Shown here: positions 51,752 to 62,953 of the stretch, one piece after another
How the letters are laid out: each line of letters starts with the position of its first letter
Numbering within the stretch: the first letter of the stretch is position 1
Source: Globisporangium splendens
Taxonomy: Eukaryota > Oomycota > Peronosporomycetes > Pythiales > Pythiaceae
DNA: 64,000 nt
Reading direction: 5' to 3'
Assembly (NCBI GenBank): GCA_006386115.1
Contig: VFIW01000054.1
Location: 69,610 to 133,609 of the forward strand
Translations under genes and position numbers: made by a program
Notes under the pieces: generated by a model
What the model was told of the DNA's origin: nothing
Database searches by the model: none
What the model saw: the letters and a program-made list of their open reading frames with translations, nothing else

Positions 51752-53249
51752 ATGGTACCACCTGTTGGCATCGGGAGTACAAGTGCCACGACGACAATCG
51801 ACAGTCCACCACAAAGTTCATTGGGAAGGGGCGAATGTGCTGAACTGAGTGCACAAGCCTCCATAAAGAGTGATAAGCGAAAGCGTTCTCCTGAGGTCTC
51901 CATTTCGAATACGGAGCAACCAAAGGAGGAGGCTGCGAGGAAGGGAGCTCCGGAAGGAGTTCCCGCGAAGACAGCCGTCACGCTGCGGAATGGGCGTGCG
52001 CAAGTCGACGCAGCGATGGTCGTACGATCGTCGTAGCACGAGAAAGGGGGAGCCCCAGATCCCGTGCGCACGAACATAACGATCCAATTAAATGCAGGAG
52101 TGCCAGACAAGTCTGGGATCATTGAGGAGGACATGACACAATCACCAGCGGAAGGCTCTCTAAAAGAAGCGTCGACGGAGACTGCACCATTTCGGAGTGA
52201 AAGCGGACGATCCAAGATCTATGCAAGGATATGCACCGGTCATCGTGGACAGTGGTAGCGCTTATCCAAAAGAGAATCGACCAGATAGGCTTGCAGAAGA
52301 AACCAAGGCTTCGCCATGGGGCTCGCAAACGAGCACCAACACTCAATCAAACGTCAAAGAGCAAGGCATCCAGCCCTTCATTTTTAAATCGAACAAATAC
52401 TCAGAGGAGGAACAACGCAACATGATCCGACACTGCAAGCAAAAGTTCGAGTACTCAGTGACCCTGCGCCAGCCGACAACGATGCAATGGGATATTATGC
52501 TAGCGATCGTGGAAGGCGAACTCCTGATTCGATGTCTGCTCCATTTCCTACGGCGAGTGTGTGATGGGGACACTCTCTTCCGCTTCCAGAACACCATCGC
52601 AGCTCAAGTGAAAGGAGAGCTGGTCGGCAAATTAGCGGATGCGATGCAAGTCTACAAAGACCATCAGTCGACCGGACGAATCGTGGAAGCCATCTTCCAA
52701 GCAGCGAGATTCCGCAATGACGGCAAAATGGAGCTCAGAGATGAAATGGGACACAATGACGATACCCTTCCGACGCCAATTGGTGCAGCTCATATCCGCG
52801 CACCTGACGGAGACAACCGGAGAGCAATCGGAGTCAAACAACGTGTGGAACAGGCAATTGGGAGCGGACGGGCTGCAGATCGCAGAATCGAGATCCATGT
52901 ACAAAATCAGCATTTGAACATTGCTCGTTCAATGAATATGGCCTTGCTTTTAGAATACTTGAAGCAGACGACAGGCAAGCGTTTCTACGCCTACCCACTC
53001 GGTAAATACGGTCCAAGATCCCACCATTCGCAGTGGTGGGAGGTACTCTTTGAAGAGGAATCATGTCCAAAAGCGCTTATCGATGTCAGACGAATTATTT
53101 GGCGAGGGCGAACAATCATCCTGCACCACGCATCCAAGTACAGAATGGCTCCCTGTTTAATCTGCGGAGCATCGGGACATTTCGCGCGAGCATGCAAGGC
53201 AACGGAACAGGAACTAACAACTGTATTCACGCAGACGATGAGATCGTGA
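51752..53249 (+). pseudogene. LINE ORF1 (gag-like protein with CCHC knuckle), broken
   Basis: A gag-like nucleic-acid-binding protein of the left LINE copy. The first segment, from an ATG at 51752, is hydrophilic with a KRKR stretch and hits an in-frame TAG near 52034. The frame reopens in phase to about 52258. A frameshift near 52200-52258 then moves it to the frame that runs to 53249. That last segment is about 330 residues and ends with a retroviral-type zinc knuckle, C-L-I-C-G-A-S-G-H-F-A-R-A-C (C-x2-C-x4-H-x4-C), near 53155-53200. One stop and one frameshift mean no complete product. The right arm repeats the 3' part inverted. Confidence 0.75.
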
Positions 53250-53403
53250 GTAACCTTCCGAGAAAGCCAGCCACTTTCACCAGTGCAGCTGAAATTAAAG
53301 AGTCGGTCTCAGACGGCATCGACAAAAAGACACAGCCACTTCAACCCGCAGCAGAGGATCGTCACGCCAGTGGGAAAACAAGCCGAGCGAGAACACGAAT
53401 CCC

Positions 53404-54048
53404 GTGACGCCTGACGAGACAAACACGTCCAGCCCACAACCCAACTCCAACCAAAAATCCAACAAAAAATGCATCGTCTACAGCGGGAACAGGAACTCCA
53501 GTACAACAAACCGGCAATCTCAAAGAACAGGCGAAGGCGAAACCAAACGATGGAGCAGCGAATACAAAATGACACGTGTCAAAGGCAAGCCAGAAAAGTG
53601 GACCAAGACAAATTTCCAAAGATGGCATCCGGTGGGCAAAAGAGCTGATGCGCTTCCGACGAGATATGGACGAGTTAATGAAGGTGCACGTGGAAAGACA
53701 AACCGAGCTCAACCCAAATCGTAACGACATCATGGACTGGGATGGGGAGTACACGATTCAAGACGTGGTGGATGCCAACGGACTTGCAGAAGCAACCACA
53801 CCACCTACCGGAAATTGCCAATTTTATGCAGTGGCGGAAGCGATGCTCCAAATCGTGCATGACAACATGGCCAATGAGAAGCTGCTCGAGGCAACGGCGA
53901 GGGGAATCAAGCAAGGCATGAACGCGGCCGCACGGCTCAACTTCGATCTCGAATTTCCTGAAGGAACTCATTTGGGAATACTCGAAGCACTGGGGACAGG
54001 GGATCGAAAAATGAGCCCAAAAGAAAGGATAGCGAGAGAGAGAGAAGG
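53404..54048 (+). pseudogene. LINE ORF2 start with N-terminal half of an OTU-type cysteine protease (left arm)
   Basis: Frames overlap here: one runs 53404-53724, a second continues to the junction after a shift. The second contains the OTU catalytic-Cys block TPPTGNCQFYAVAEAML, the counterpart of the D-G-N-C-[LF]-F/Y-x-A pattern. It stops being OTU-like at about 54048, where the reverse-complemented 3' end of another LINE begins. The nine codons after that are an artefact of the junction. The His half of this domain exists only in the spacer, on the minus strand (about 60000-60460). OTU proteases cleave ubiquitin-type isopeptide bonds or act as viral/retroelement proteases; the substrate here is unknown. 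Confidence 0.7.
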
Positions 54049-54080
54049 TAATTCTATTGAACTTATGGTCTACATACAGT

Positions 54081-55598
54081 TTAACAATTCCTGAGTCTCA
54101 TTAACACTGCTGACAGTGAGGTGTTTCTAAGCTTTGACGGTGTGGCATCGATATCATTGTCGAGTAGAGCTGCGACTTGGGACATAAGAGCTTGATCATT
54201 TCCCCGCGATTCGTCGGTGAGTATCTTCGCATTCTTGGAGCTCGTTGCCATGTTGACGAGAAGATCGGCCATTTTGTTTTGTTCTCGTTTTGTGCGATTC
54301 CAGGAGGTCCATGCAAAGTTGGCGATGATTTGGTTTACCCGAACTGCCAGTGGCTGCAACTTGGTCTGGCGTATAGAAGAGAACCCATTCTGGGCTGCGA
54401 TAATCATTTGGCTGTCTCCGAAGACTTCCAACTTGACTTCATAATGCTGAAGGTAGTGTGCACTGTATGCCAGACCATCTTTCAGCGCGCTGTATTCGCA
54501 CCAATTGTTCGTGACTTCTGGTCCCATGTACGCATAGCCGCATGCTTTGGGTTCCCATCGATTGCTGCGTTCATTCAGGAAGATGGGTGCCCAACCGCTG
54601 CCTCCTGGACCTGGGTTGCCGCGTGCACCTCCATCGAAATACAAACGCGCCGTCTCCCATGTTTCCAGTTGGCGCGACAAGTCTTGTCTCTCCAGTACGC
54701 TGAGCAGTTGGCTCAGGCAAGTTGCATCGACCTTTTCTCCTTTGAGCGTTCTCATCCGATGAGCCACAGCCCGCACTTGCATCACACACGCTGTCCACAC
54801 ACGCTGGATACATTCTTCGATAGTGAGGTGTTGCCGTTCATGCACTATTTCCACTCTCGTTCTCCATAGCAATACTGGGATGCTTGATGTGACGATAAAC
54901 CACAGTTTCTGTAGTGCTGCAGAGTGTTCCAGAGTAATGAACCCGAAGTGCTTTTCCAATTCCCGGAGCAAAGATCGTTGACCTGGCGGGGCTGTGCGGC
55001 TAGCAATATGAGGCAGGAAGAAGTTGAGCGCTTGCTCTGTCAATGTTCGGCCCATCCATCGTCCGAGGAAGGCCGTCCATGCGGCTTGTGCTCGCTTGCA
55101 ACTCCAGACTATGCGTGAGATAGTTTCTTTTGTCTCCCCACATCCGACGTTACTTGGGCACGCCGAAGACTCGATCCTTCCCGGATGGAACAGGTTGAGC
55201 TGCATCGTGGAGATCCGGTATGTCGTCCACATCTGATACGGCGTAAGACATCCTCGTTGTTTCCATAGATCTGTTGGTAGTCGGTACTGCGCATGACTGT
55301 ACCACTGATCAGTTTTCGCGACTTCGTTGAGCTTGTCTATGAGTCCTCCGAGACCTTGATGCAACTTGCTGTGCAGCCTCCGTGTTCGTGCTTGATCAAT
55401 TGTCTTCTGGATGCTGTTTGGGGGCGTACGTTCATGCACCAGCCACGGACAGTGCGTCGTGAGCGGGTGAGGCTTGAATGTCCACCCTGTGGTCTTTATT
55501 TCTTCTTCGGTCATTGCAACGTCTTGTTGACAAGTAGCATCCCCGGACCAGTCGGTCACTGTCCAGAGAACTCCGTTTGCTTGCCGTTGCTGATCCAC
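54081..55598 (-). pseudogene. LINE RNase H domain and C-terminal end of ORF2 (frame still open)
   Basis: 505 codons open, but only the 3' part of a larger ORF2 and starting from no ATG. The RNase HI domain is near its end: first Asp in ARLYFDGGARGNPGPGG, Glu in NNWCEYSALK, Asp in LEVFGDSQMI and a final Asp in NKMADLL. All four carboxylates are in place, so this domain would be catalytically competent if expressed. A Cys/His-containing segment (ACPSNVGCGETKET) just upstream resembles the C-x-C/H motif often found between RT and RNase H. An in-frame stop near 55710 separates it from the preceding part. Confidence 0.8.
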
Positions 55599-55709
55599 TT
55601 GTCTATTGTTTGTGTGTCTCCTGCTCCACGGCTCCTGGTGACTGTTTAGCTGGTTGCCTGCATCGATTTCTATCTCCGGTGGGCATAGAATGATGCTGGT
55701 TACGAGTTT

Positions 55710-56078
55710 TCACAGTGCAGTCATTCGTTTGAACGTGAGAGTCGCCGTTATGGTTGGTAGCCGCACGGAGAGCACTCGCTCTTCTTCCTGTCTCACGTTG
55801 AAGCTGGCTAAATTGCATTCCTTCAGGAAAGGAACTGTTTTGACTCTACACTGCTCGCCTTGACTGTCGATTATCCAGGGGTTGTCGTTCCACTGAAAGG
55901 ATGGCCAAAAGGCTCGAGTCTCTTCCGATGGTTGATGGATCGCCTGCTCAGGTTTTCTCCCAAAATACACACCTGCACGTCCGTCTGATCTCCACTCGAG
56001 GTCCAGGGTCGGTAGCAAGGATTCCATTTGCCGCTTCAGATCGTCTTTCCACTCGGGATTGCGTCTCTCTGCCGCCAC
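55710..56078 (-). pseudogene. LINE ORF2 segment between RT and RNase H
   Basis: 122 open codons in the same frame as the RNase H segment, ending in a stop at 55710 that separates them. Translation is protein-like but matches no named domain. The inverted copy at 60928-61296 encodes the identical product, so this part of the two arms has not diverged at the protein level. Confidence 0.6.
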
Positions 56079-56242
56079 CAGGTCTTCACAGAGATATTCC
56101 CACCCGAGTCTGTGGATATTGTTCGTCTGGTACAGCCTTGTCTGTGCATTCTGGCTTCGCTCCTTTGGTGAAATCGCGCAACATCCCCTGTTTTGACTTT
56201 GTCCCGATGCACCTGTTCATGCCAAGCTTCTGTATACTTGTC

Positions 56243-57967
56243 TCACGATCGCTGTAGCCACCGAGTTGTCCGCCGCATCGCTTGTCGCTTTATTGCAAGA
56301 GGTATTGAATAGAGACCTATGCCTCCTTCCTTGACTGGCAAGTAGAGCAGGGAAGGACTCACGTTGTGCCTCGTGCCGTCTGTGCCGAGTGTCGATTGCC
56401 ACAAAAACTGCTTTTGTAGATTCACTAGCTGATCCACGACCTTCGCTGGGGGCTTGATGTAGCCGGCAGTGAACAGAATCGACGGCAGTAAGACCGAATT
56501 CAGTATCAGCACTCTCCCCACCACACTGCTGGAGACTTTGGCCGCGATGATCAATCTGGTTCGGAGCTTTTGCAGGCGGTCCTCCCAATTAGCTTGTGTG
56601 ATGTTCCCGGTACCTATTTGGATGCCAAGGTGCCTCACTGTCTCTCCATGCTTCAGAATTGGAATGCTGCATCTTTGTTCATGGACTACTGCTGTGTTGA
56701 GACAGATGTAGCTGCTTTTCGTTGGTTGCACGTGCAGACCTGATTGCTGGCCGAACTCGGACAGCAGCTGCATGAGTCGAGGCAGCTGTTTCCCTTGTTT
56801 CAAAAAGACGGCGGAGTCGTCGACGAAGGTCGAAATGAGATGGGGTTCTGCTCCGGATCTGGTCACACGAATTCCTTCCAGATGGGGGTCTTGCTGAACT
56901 GCTAGTGCGAGAATCTCCGCGGCGACGATAAACAGAAGTGGGGCCAAAGGGCAACCTTGACGAATTCCCGACTTGACCTCCCATTCTCTCGACACTTCAC
57001 CGTTCACCAGGTACTGCGCTGTAGTGTCCGAGTGCACTCGATGTACTAAATCCACAAATTGTCGCCCAAAGCCGAACTTGCTCAGCACAAGATACAGAAA
57101 ATCTCTGTCCAACGTGTCGTAAGCCTTCATGAAGTCAAGCATCGCAATTCCCGGAGCGTCATCCAACCCTTCACCGTTGTTGTGGTACGCTTTGTCCAAT
57201 GCGGCTTGCATGATGAGGATCGAGTTCTCCATCAGTCGGTCGCGTACGAAGCCTTGCTGTGCTTCCCCGATGATCCACAGAAGGATGTCTTGCAGCCTTG
57301 TTGCCAAGACTTTTGCAAACAACTTGTAAGTGGTCGTAAGCAGAGTGATTGGTCTGTAATCGAGGGGATTTGGCGAATCTCCTTTCTTGCGCAGCGGTAT
57401 CACGATTCCTTGACCGAATGATCGTGGCATGGTTGCCCCGCGTTGGATGTTGTTGAATTCCCGCACCAAAACTTCAACCATCACGTCCTCGCAATCCTTG
57501 TAGAAGTCATTGTTCAGACTGTCCACGCCACCTGCCTTATGCCGATGTAAAGCCGCGATCGCCTCTCGTACTTCCTTTTCAGTGATGGGTGCCATCAAGT
57601 CTTGGTTTTGCTCTTCCGTGACTTTTCGAGTTTCCGGAATGTATACCAGTGCATCAAATCGCTGTTCAGCCTTCTGCGGAGGGACCGCAGCATGGCTCTG
57701 GCCAGTGATTTGGTTCCATTCTGCCCCCATGATGTCCGCCAGACTCGCGTTTGGTGAGTGGTACCTTCCGGGAGTCGGTTCTAATCGCGAAATTGTTTGA
57801 TCCCGCTGCCAGTTGGTGATCCTCCGAAAGAAGTGACGAACATCCCCCTGCGTTGCTTGCATATACTTACCGAATTTGAACTCTGCTGCCTCCCTTGCCG
57901 CGTTTGCTTGTTCTTCGATCAGCTGACGCCTTGTACGGTTTGCCAGTCGATGCTGCTGATCCTCCAA
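56243..57967 (-). pseudogene. LINE reverse transcriptase domain
   Basis: 574 open codons. RT motifs in order: LDYRPITLLTTTYKLFAKVL, EAQQGFVRDRLMENSI, MLDFMKAYDTLDRDFLY (first Asp), SGIRQGCPLAPLLFIVAAE, and the catalytic FVDD in STFVDDSAVF (YADD in most LINEs). The thumb continues to 56243, where a TGA ends it. The frame matches that of the APE segment, from which it is separated only by an in-frame TGA at 58054-58052. Motif order and APE partner place it among APE-type LINEs; the clade needs a tree. Confidence 0.88.
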
Positions 57968-58051
57968 CTTTTGCCGGTATCTTCGTACTTGCCGCTTCTC
58001 TGCTCGACTTACTCTCAGTATTGCTTTGATGATACGCTGCTCCAGGTTGCT

Positions 58052-59038
58052 TCAAACGATTGACCCTTCACTCTGCATCAGCTCCAGCTCGTGAGCGATC
58101 GCCTTTTGCACCCCAGTCCGCACCAAGTCAGGACGCGAGGTTCGCATCGGGTACCTGCACTTGTTCACTCTCTTTGGTCTCTGCGGTTGACTCGTCCATT
58201 TCATATGCAGCACCACTGCTTGGTGACCCGAGTAGCGCTTGGGTAGCTCTATGGCCTCCCATTGCACGGCGCTGCCCAGGTTTCCTGCGATATAGAATCG
58301 GTCGAGTCGACTGGCTGAGTTTTTCCTCCAGTATGTGAAATGCTCCGTCGGTTCCCTCTGCACTGGCCACTCCGGATCCTCCACTAGCTCCCGTGCGTCG
58401 TAAATGTTCCACTCCGTCACTAGTCGTCTCAGTTCTGCACTCTCGCACTGCACAGGTAGCCGAACTCCTCTTTGGTACCGGTCCCGTTGCTTGTCGAGCA
58501 CACAATTGAAGTCACCTCCGAGCACTGCTGCCGCACGATGAGTCCCGAACTCCTCGTTTAGGCGTCGGAAGAAGTGTTCTCGCTCTGGTTTCTTGTTGGG
58601 TGCGTACACATTAATCCACACCACTCCCTTGGACTTGATAGCGACTGTGCGATTCGTCCACTTGGATTCCTCGATCAGTTGTGTTTCGCTAATCGTCTTC
58701 GGATTTGTGAGTATTGCCACTCCGCCGGTCGCGTCTGGATGGATGGACCAAAAGGACGTTGGTTCGTCCAGGTTTGCAACCCCCCATATTCGGTTCCAGT
58801 AATGTCGGAGTCTGCGTTCTTCTTTGGCTGTGGTGATCCTCGTCTCCTGTAAATAAATGATATCATACTTTTCTGCGGCTAGTGTCCCCTTGAGGTCCTC
58901 TAACCATTTTGTTCGTTCTTTCTTTTTGAATCCGCACACGTTCTGAGTTAATACCCGTAGCGTGTTTGGACATGGTCTTTTTTCCTTTTTTTGATTTTTG
59001 TAAAATGCATTCTTGAGGGCATGTAGCGCGGCGTACAT
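58052..59038 (-). pseudogene. LINE AP-endonuclease-like (APE) domain
   Basis: 328 open codons. The exonuclease III-type motifs are all visible: LTQNVCGF, YLQETRI, INVYAP, LGGDFNCVLD, SRLDRFYI and SGHQAVVLHM. This enzyme nicks target DNA to prime reverse transcription. The frame ends at a TGA that looks like a CGA or GGA mutation because the same frame continues into the RT segment. Confidence 0.88.
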
Positions 59039-59087
59039 TTCTGTGCCTGGGCTACTGCCACCTTGGTTACCTGTTGGTGTCGCGCCT

Positions 59088-59699
59088 TTAGTACCTTGAA
59101 GGCTCGACCGAGTCCACTTCCATGGTGACTTGAGCCATGATCACCGATAGTGCTGACCATTCGCTGAGCTCTTCTCCACTCTTGAAGGCTGCTTTAAGTT
59201 CTCTGGTTTGCTTCAATATCGCACAGAAGTCTTCAATCGCCTCGTACAGGTTGTCTGGGTCTTCGGCGTCACTGGACCTGAACGTCTGCAGCTCCTCCTC
59301 ATACACCACTGCGCAGATGATGTAGCAGCTGAGCTTCTCTTGCTGGGTCGAGTGACAAAGTCGCAGAACTTCTAGACCACCGTACTTCATTTTCCCTAGC
59401 GTCGGCCAGTCTTCCTTGGAGTTGAGTAGTGCGGCCCGTTGTTGCTTCGTGGTTGCCGTTGCAATCCTGTCAAACCAACCTGTGATCCATACCCTGGTTT
59501 CTGCCTGATCGGTGCGGTGTACAAGACGTTTGTGGCCGTCCTCATTCATCTGCTCCCGCAGACCTTGTGTCAAGTCCATTGCTCCTGGAACCATTCCTAA
59601 TGCTCTTGCAGCGTGCGCTCGAGGTCTCTGCGTTTCTGCATGAAGTCTCCTTCGATAGCCAAACGTCTCGAGAGCATTTTGGATTTCTTGAGGGGACAT
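59088..59699 (-). pseudogene. LINE ORF2 linker between OTU and APE
   Basis: 203 open codons in a third frame, between the OTU C-half and the APE domain. It overlaps the end of the OTU frame by about 150 bp, so a frameshift lies between 59542 and 59699. The product is helical and charged with no recognised domain. Confidence 0.6.
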
Positions 59700-60463
59700 T
59701 GGGGCTATTCAGGTTTATCGCGACGTCACCATCTATTGCTGTGAGCATCAGGGTTTCGTCTCTGTCTCGCTTTCTGGGTTGTGGAGGTAACTCGATTGTG
59801 GGGGAGTGATATGCCACAATCTGATTCTCCTGCGATGCGAACGACCATCCGTGCTGTCCGCTGAGCTGGTTTGGCTCGAACTTTTCTCGCTCGTCCAGCG
59901 GTGGAGTCCACATTAACTCTCCCAAACTGGAATTGTCGCTGCCCTCCATTGGAACCTCTGTAACTGGTTCGTAATCGAATTGACCAGATCGGTCCGTCTT
60001 GAACTCCGCCTTGCTCCTCACGGATCCTTGGAGATGCTTCGCTAGTGATGAGCTCGTCATATTTGCCAGTGGCGTTGGGTCGTTCAGAGTTCTGAAGTGC
60101 AGACTGTTGTAGTGTTCGTTTGCGAATTTCATCACAATTGGTAGCGGACTGCTCGTGGCCTCTGCTTCGTTTCTGTCTTGACGGAGCTCGTCTTCCCATT
60201 GCTTCCCTGTGCACACATATTCTTTGGCTGACAAAAACTGGCCGCCTGCATTGACTCTGGATTGCGGCTTGTAAATTGCAAAGCCCTTACGGTCTCCGTA
60301 CGTTGTCTCGATCAGCACGAAGATTTTTCTCTGCAAAGCCTTGGCAGCCATCCGCAAGGACTCCGGCCCACCCCACAGGGATCCTGGCAGCGTGGAAGAG
60401 CGGCTGGAGGAGCTGCTTGCGATATCGCTGAAATAGCTGAGAATATCTCCTTTCCTTTCATTA
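59542..60463 (-). pseudogene. C-terminal half of the OTU-type protease (minus strand)
   Basis: This frame opens with LANERKGDILSYF, continues with PGSLWGGPESLRMAAKALQR and KIFVLIETTYGDRKGF, and ends its OTU part with MKFANEHYNSLHF. W-G-G, the beta strand I-x-V-x-x-x and the final H-Y-N are the C-terminal OTU landmarks, with His as catalytic base. It directly continues, in order and residue type, the N-half that stops at ...REREG. The N-half in the right orientation lies 2.5 kb away (63426-62954), beyond the inserted fragment. After the OTU part come about 180 hydrophilic residues before a frameshift. Confidence 0.75.
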
Positions 60464-60493
60464 GCCAAAGTCTCCAACAGTGTAACGGGGATA

Positions 60494-60763
60494 GTGCTGA
60501 TACTGAATTCGGTCTTACTGCCGTCGATTCTGTTCACTGCCGGCTACATCAAGCCCCCAGCGAAAGTCGTGGATCAGCTAGTGAATCTACAAAAGCAGTT
60601 TTTGTGGCAATCGACACTCGGCACAGACGGCACGAGGCACAACGTGAGTCCTTCCCTGCTCTACTTGCCAGTCAAGGAAGGAGGCATAGGTCTCTATTCA
60701 ATACCTCTTGCAATAAAGCGACAAGCGATGCGGCGGACAACTCGGTGGCTACAGCGATCGTGA
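60494..60763 (+). pseudogene. RT C-terminal (thumb) remnant of the inserted LINE
   Basis: 90 codons including the stop, matching the last residues of the RT frame on the other arm (56512-56243). It contains no catalytic motif because truncation removed it. Its stop is at the same place as in the other arm, so that nonsense change predates the inverted copying or the split of the two copies. Confidence 0.65.
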
Positions 60764-60927
60764 GACAAGTATACAGAAGCTTGGCATGAACAGGTGCATC
60801 GGGACAAAGTCAAAACAGGGGATGTTGCGCGATTTCACCAAAGGAGCGAAGCCAGAATGCACAGACAAGGCTGTACCAGACGAACAATATCCACAGACTC
60901 GGGTGGGAATATCTCTGTGAAGACCTG

Positions 60928-61296
60928 GTGGCGGCAGAGAGACGCAATCCCGAGTGGAAAGACGATCTGAAGCGGCAAATGGAATCCTTGCTACCGACCC
61001 TGGACCTCGAGTGGAGATCAGACGGACGTGCAGGTGTGTATTTTGGGAGAAAACCTGAGCAGGCGATCCATCAACCATCGGAAGAGACTCGAGCCTTTTG
61101 GCCATCCTTTCAGTGGAACGACAACCCCTGGATAATCGACAGTCAAGGCGAGCAGTGTAGAGTCAAAACAGTTCCTTTCCTGAAGGAATGCAATTTAGCC
61201 AGCTTCAACGTGAGACAGGAAGAAGAGCGAGTGCTCTCCGTGCGGCTACCAACCATAACGGCGACTCTCACGTTCAAACGAATGACTGCACTGTGA
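60928..61296 (+). pseudogene. ORF2 segment between RT and RNase H, right arm
   Basis: 122 open codons whose product is identical to the left-arm segment at 56078-55710, including the terminating stop. Confidence 0.6.
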
Positions 61297-61407
61297 AAAC
61301 TCGTAACCAGCATCATTCTATGCCCACCGGAGATAGAAATCGATGCAGGCAACCAGCTAAACAGTCACCAGGAGCCGTGGAGCAGGAGACACACAAACAA
61401 TAGACAA

Positions 61408-62921
61408 GTGGATCAGCAACGGCAAGCAAACGGAGTTCTCTGGACAGTGACCGACTGGTCCGGGGATGCTACTTGTCAACAAGACGTTGCAATGACCGAA
61501 GAAGAAATAAAGACCACAGGGTGGACATTCAAGCCTCACCCGCTCACGACGCACTGTCCGTGGCTGGTGCATGAACGTACGCCCCCAAACAGCATCCAGA
61601 AGACAATTGATCAAGCACGAACACGGAGGCTGCACAGCAAGTTGCATCAAGGTCTCGGAGGACTCATAGACAAGCTCAACGAAGTCGCGAAAACTGATCA
61701 GTGGTACAGTCATGCGCAGTACCGACTACCAACAGATCTATGGAAACAACGAGGATGTCTTACGCCGTATCAGATGTGGACGACATACCGGATCTCCACG
61801 ATGCAGCTCAACCTGTTCCATCCGGGAAGGATCGAGTCTTCGGCGTGCCCAAGCAATGCCGGATGTGGGGAGACAAAAGAAACTATCTCACATAGTCTGG
61901 AGTTGCAAGCGAGCACAAGCCGCGTGGACGGCCTTCCTCGGGCGATGGATGGGCCGAACATTGACGGAGCAAGCACTCAACCTCTTCCTGCCTCATATTG
62001 CTAGCCGCACAGCCCCGCCAGGTCAACGATCTTTGCTCCGGGAATTGGAAAAGCACTTCGGGTTCATTACTCCGGAACACTCGACAGCACTACAGAAACT
62101 TGGTTTATCGTCACATCAAGCATCCCAGTATTGCTATGGAGAACGAGAGTGGAAATAGTGCATGAACGCAACACCTCACTATCGAAGAAAGCACCAAGCG
62201 TGTGTGGACAGCGTGTGTGATGCAAGTGCGAGCTGTGGCTCATCGGATGAGAACGCTCAAAGGAGAAAAGATCAATGCAACTTGCCTGAGCCAACTGCTC
62301 AGCGTACTGGAGAGACAAGACTTGTCGCGCCAACTGGAAGCATGGGCGACGGCGCGTTTGTATTTCGATGGAGGTGCACGCGGCAACCCAGGTCCAGGAG
62401 GCAGCGGTTGGGCACCCATCTTCCTGAATGAACGCAGCAATCGATGGGAACCCAAAGCATGCGGCTATGCGTACATGGGACCAGAAGTCACGAACAATTG
62501 GTGCGAATACAGCGCGCTGAAAGATGGTCTGGCATACAGTGCACACTACCTTCAGCATTATGAAGTCAAGTTGGAAGTCTTCGGAGACAGCCAAATGATT
62601 ATCGCAGCCCAGAATGGGTTCTCTTCTATACGCCAGACCAAGTTGCAGCCACTGGCAGTTCGGGTAAACCAAATCATCGCCAACTTTGCATGGACCTCCT
62701 GGAATCGCACAAAACGAGAACAAAACAAAATGGCCGATCTTCTCGTCAACATGGCAACGAGCTCCAAGAATGCGAAGATACTCACCGACGAATCGCGGGG
62801 AAATGATCAAGCTCTTATGTCCCAAGTCGCAGCTCTACTCGACAATGATATCGATGCCACACCGTCAAAGCTTAGAAACACCTCACTGTCAGCAGTGTTA
62901 ATGAGACTCAGGAATTGTTAA
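61408..62921 (+). pseudogene. RNase H end of ORF2, right arm, frameshifted
   Basis: Same product as the left-arm 505-codon frame but broken. A 2-nt loss near 61890, a 1-nt loss near 62100 and a 1-nt loss near 62168 each shift frame relative to the left copy. The RNase H domain itself (from about 62340) is readable again in its final frame, with its four carboxylates kept. Several substitutions (for example SNVGC against SNAGC, LETWETA against LEAWATA) cluster in the same 500 bp. Confidence 0.75.
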
Positions 62922-62953
62922 ACTGTATGTAGACCATAAGTTCAATAGAATTA

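Larger units (their letters stand above)
51752..54048 (+). mobile_element. Left LINE fragment: gag plus OTU N-half (plus strand)
   Basis: 5' part of a non-LTR element ending abruptly inside the OTU domain. From 53002 rightwards it is the inverted counterpart of the DNA at the window's right end (left coordinate plus right coordinate is about 117,002). It shares the same frame breaks as that copy in the OTU region. The 5' border is not visible and may lie left of 51752. Confidence 0.7.
53002..56542. repeat. Left arm of a large inverted repeat
   Basis: The reverse complement of this block reappears at 60464-64000. Coordinates sum to 117,002 in the gag/OTU part and 117,006 in the RT part, the four-base change matching three small deletions in the right arm. 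It contains the OTU/LINE-3'-end junction at 54048/54049, which is also in the right arm. The true left limit is unknown because the right arm is cut by the window edge. Confidence 0.9.
54049..60463 (-). mobile_element. Minus-strand LINE body: OTU C-half, APE, RT, RNase H
   Basis: Read on the minus strand, the order is OTU C-half (60460-~60000), a linker (59699-59088), APE endonuclease (59038-58052), RT (57967-56243), a link region, then RNase H (55598-54081). A very short 3' UTR of about 30 nt ends near 54049, without poly(A). Several frame changes and in-frame stops (for example TGA at 58052-58054 between APE and RT in one frame) show decay. The missing N-half of OTU and the gag lie beyond an inserted fragment, at 62954-64000 on the same strand. 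The two parts together would make one full-length element. Confidence 0.75.
60464..62953 (+). mobile_element. 5'-truncated LINE copy inserted into the OTU domain of the minus-strand LINE
   Basis: Homology to the 3' part of the minus-strand LINE starts abruptly at 60464 (matching 56542) inside the RT thumb and runs to the shared 3' end near 62952. Flanking it on both sides is one OTU gene in the opposite orientation, so this is a nested insertion. Five-prime truncation is typical of LINE integration. The flanks show a purine-rich similarity (minus-strand GAGAGAGAAGG against GAAAGGAAAGG), possibly a decayed target duplication but not a clean one. Confidence 0.75.

Noticed and set aside
51752..60463. 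Twin-priming (5' inversion) of a single LINE as the cause of the left structure
   Set aside because: In twin priming the inverted 5' piece sits upstream of the sense 3' piece with the 3' end outside; here the 3' end abuts the other LINE's OTU domain, and the junction is duplicated in the right arm.
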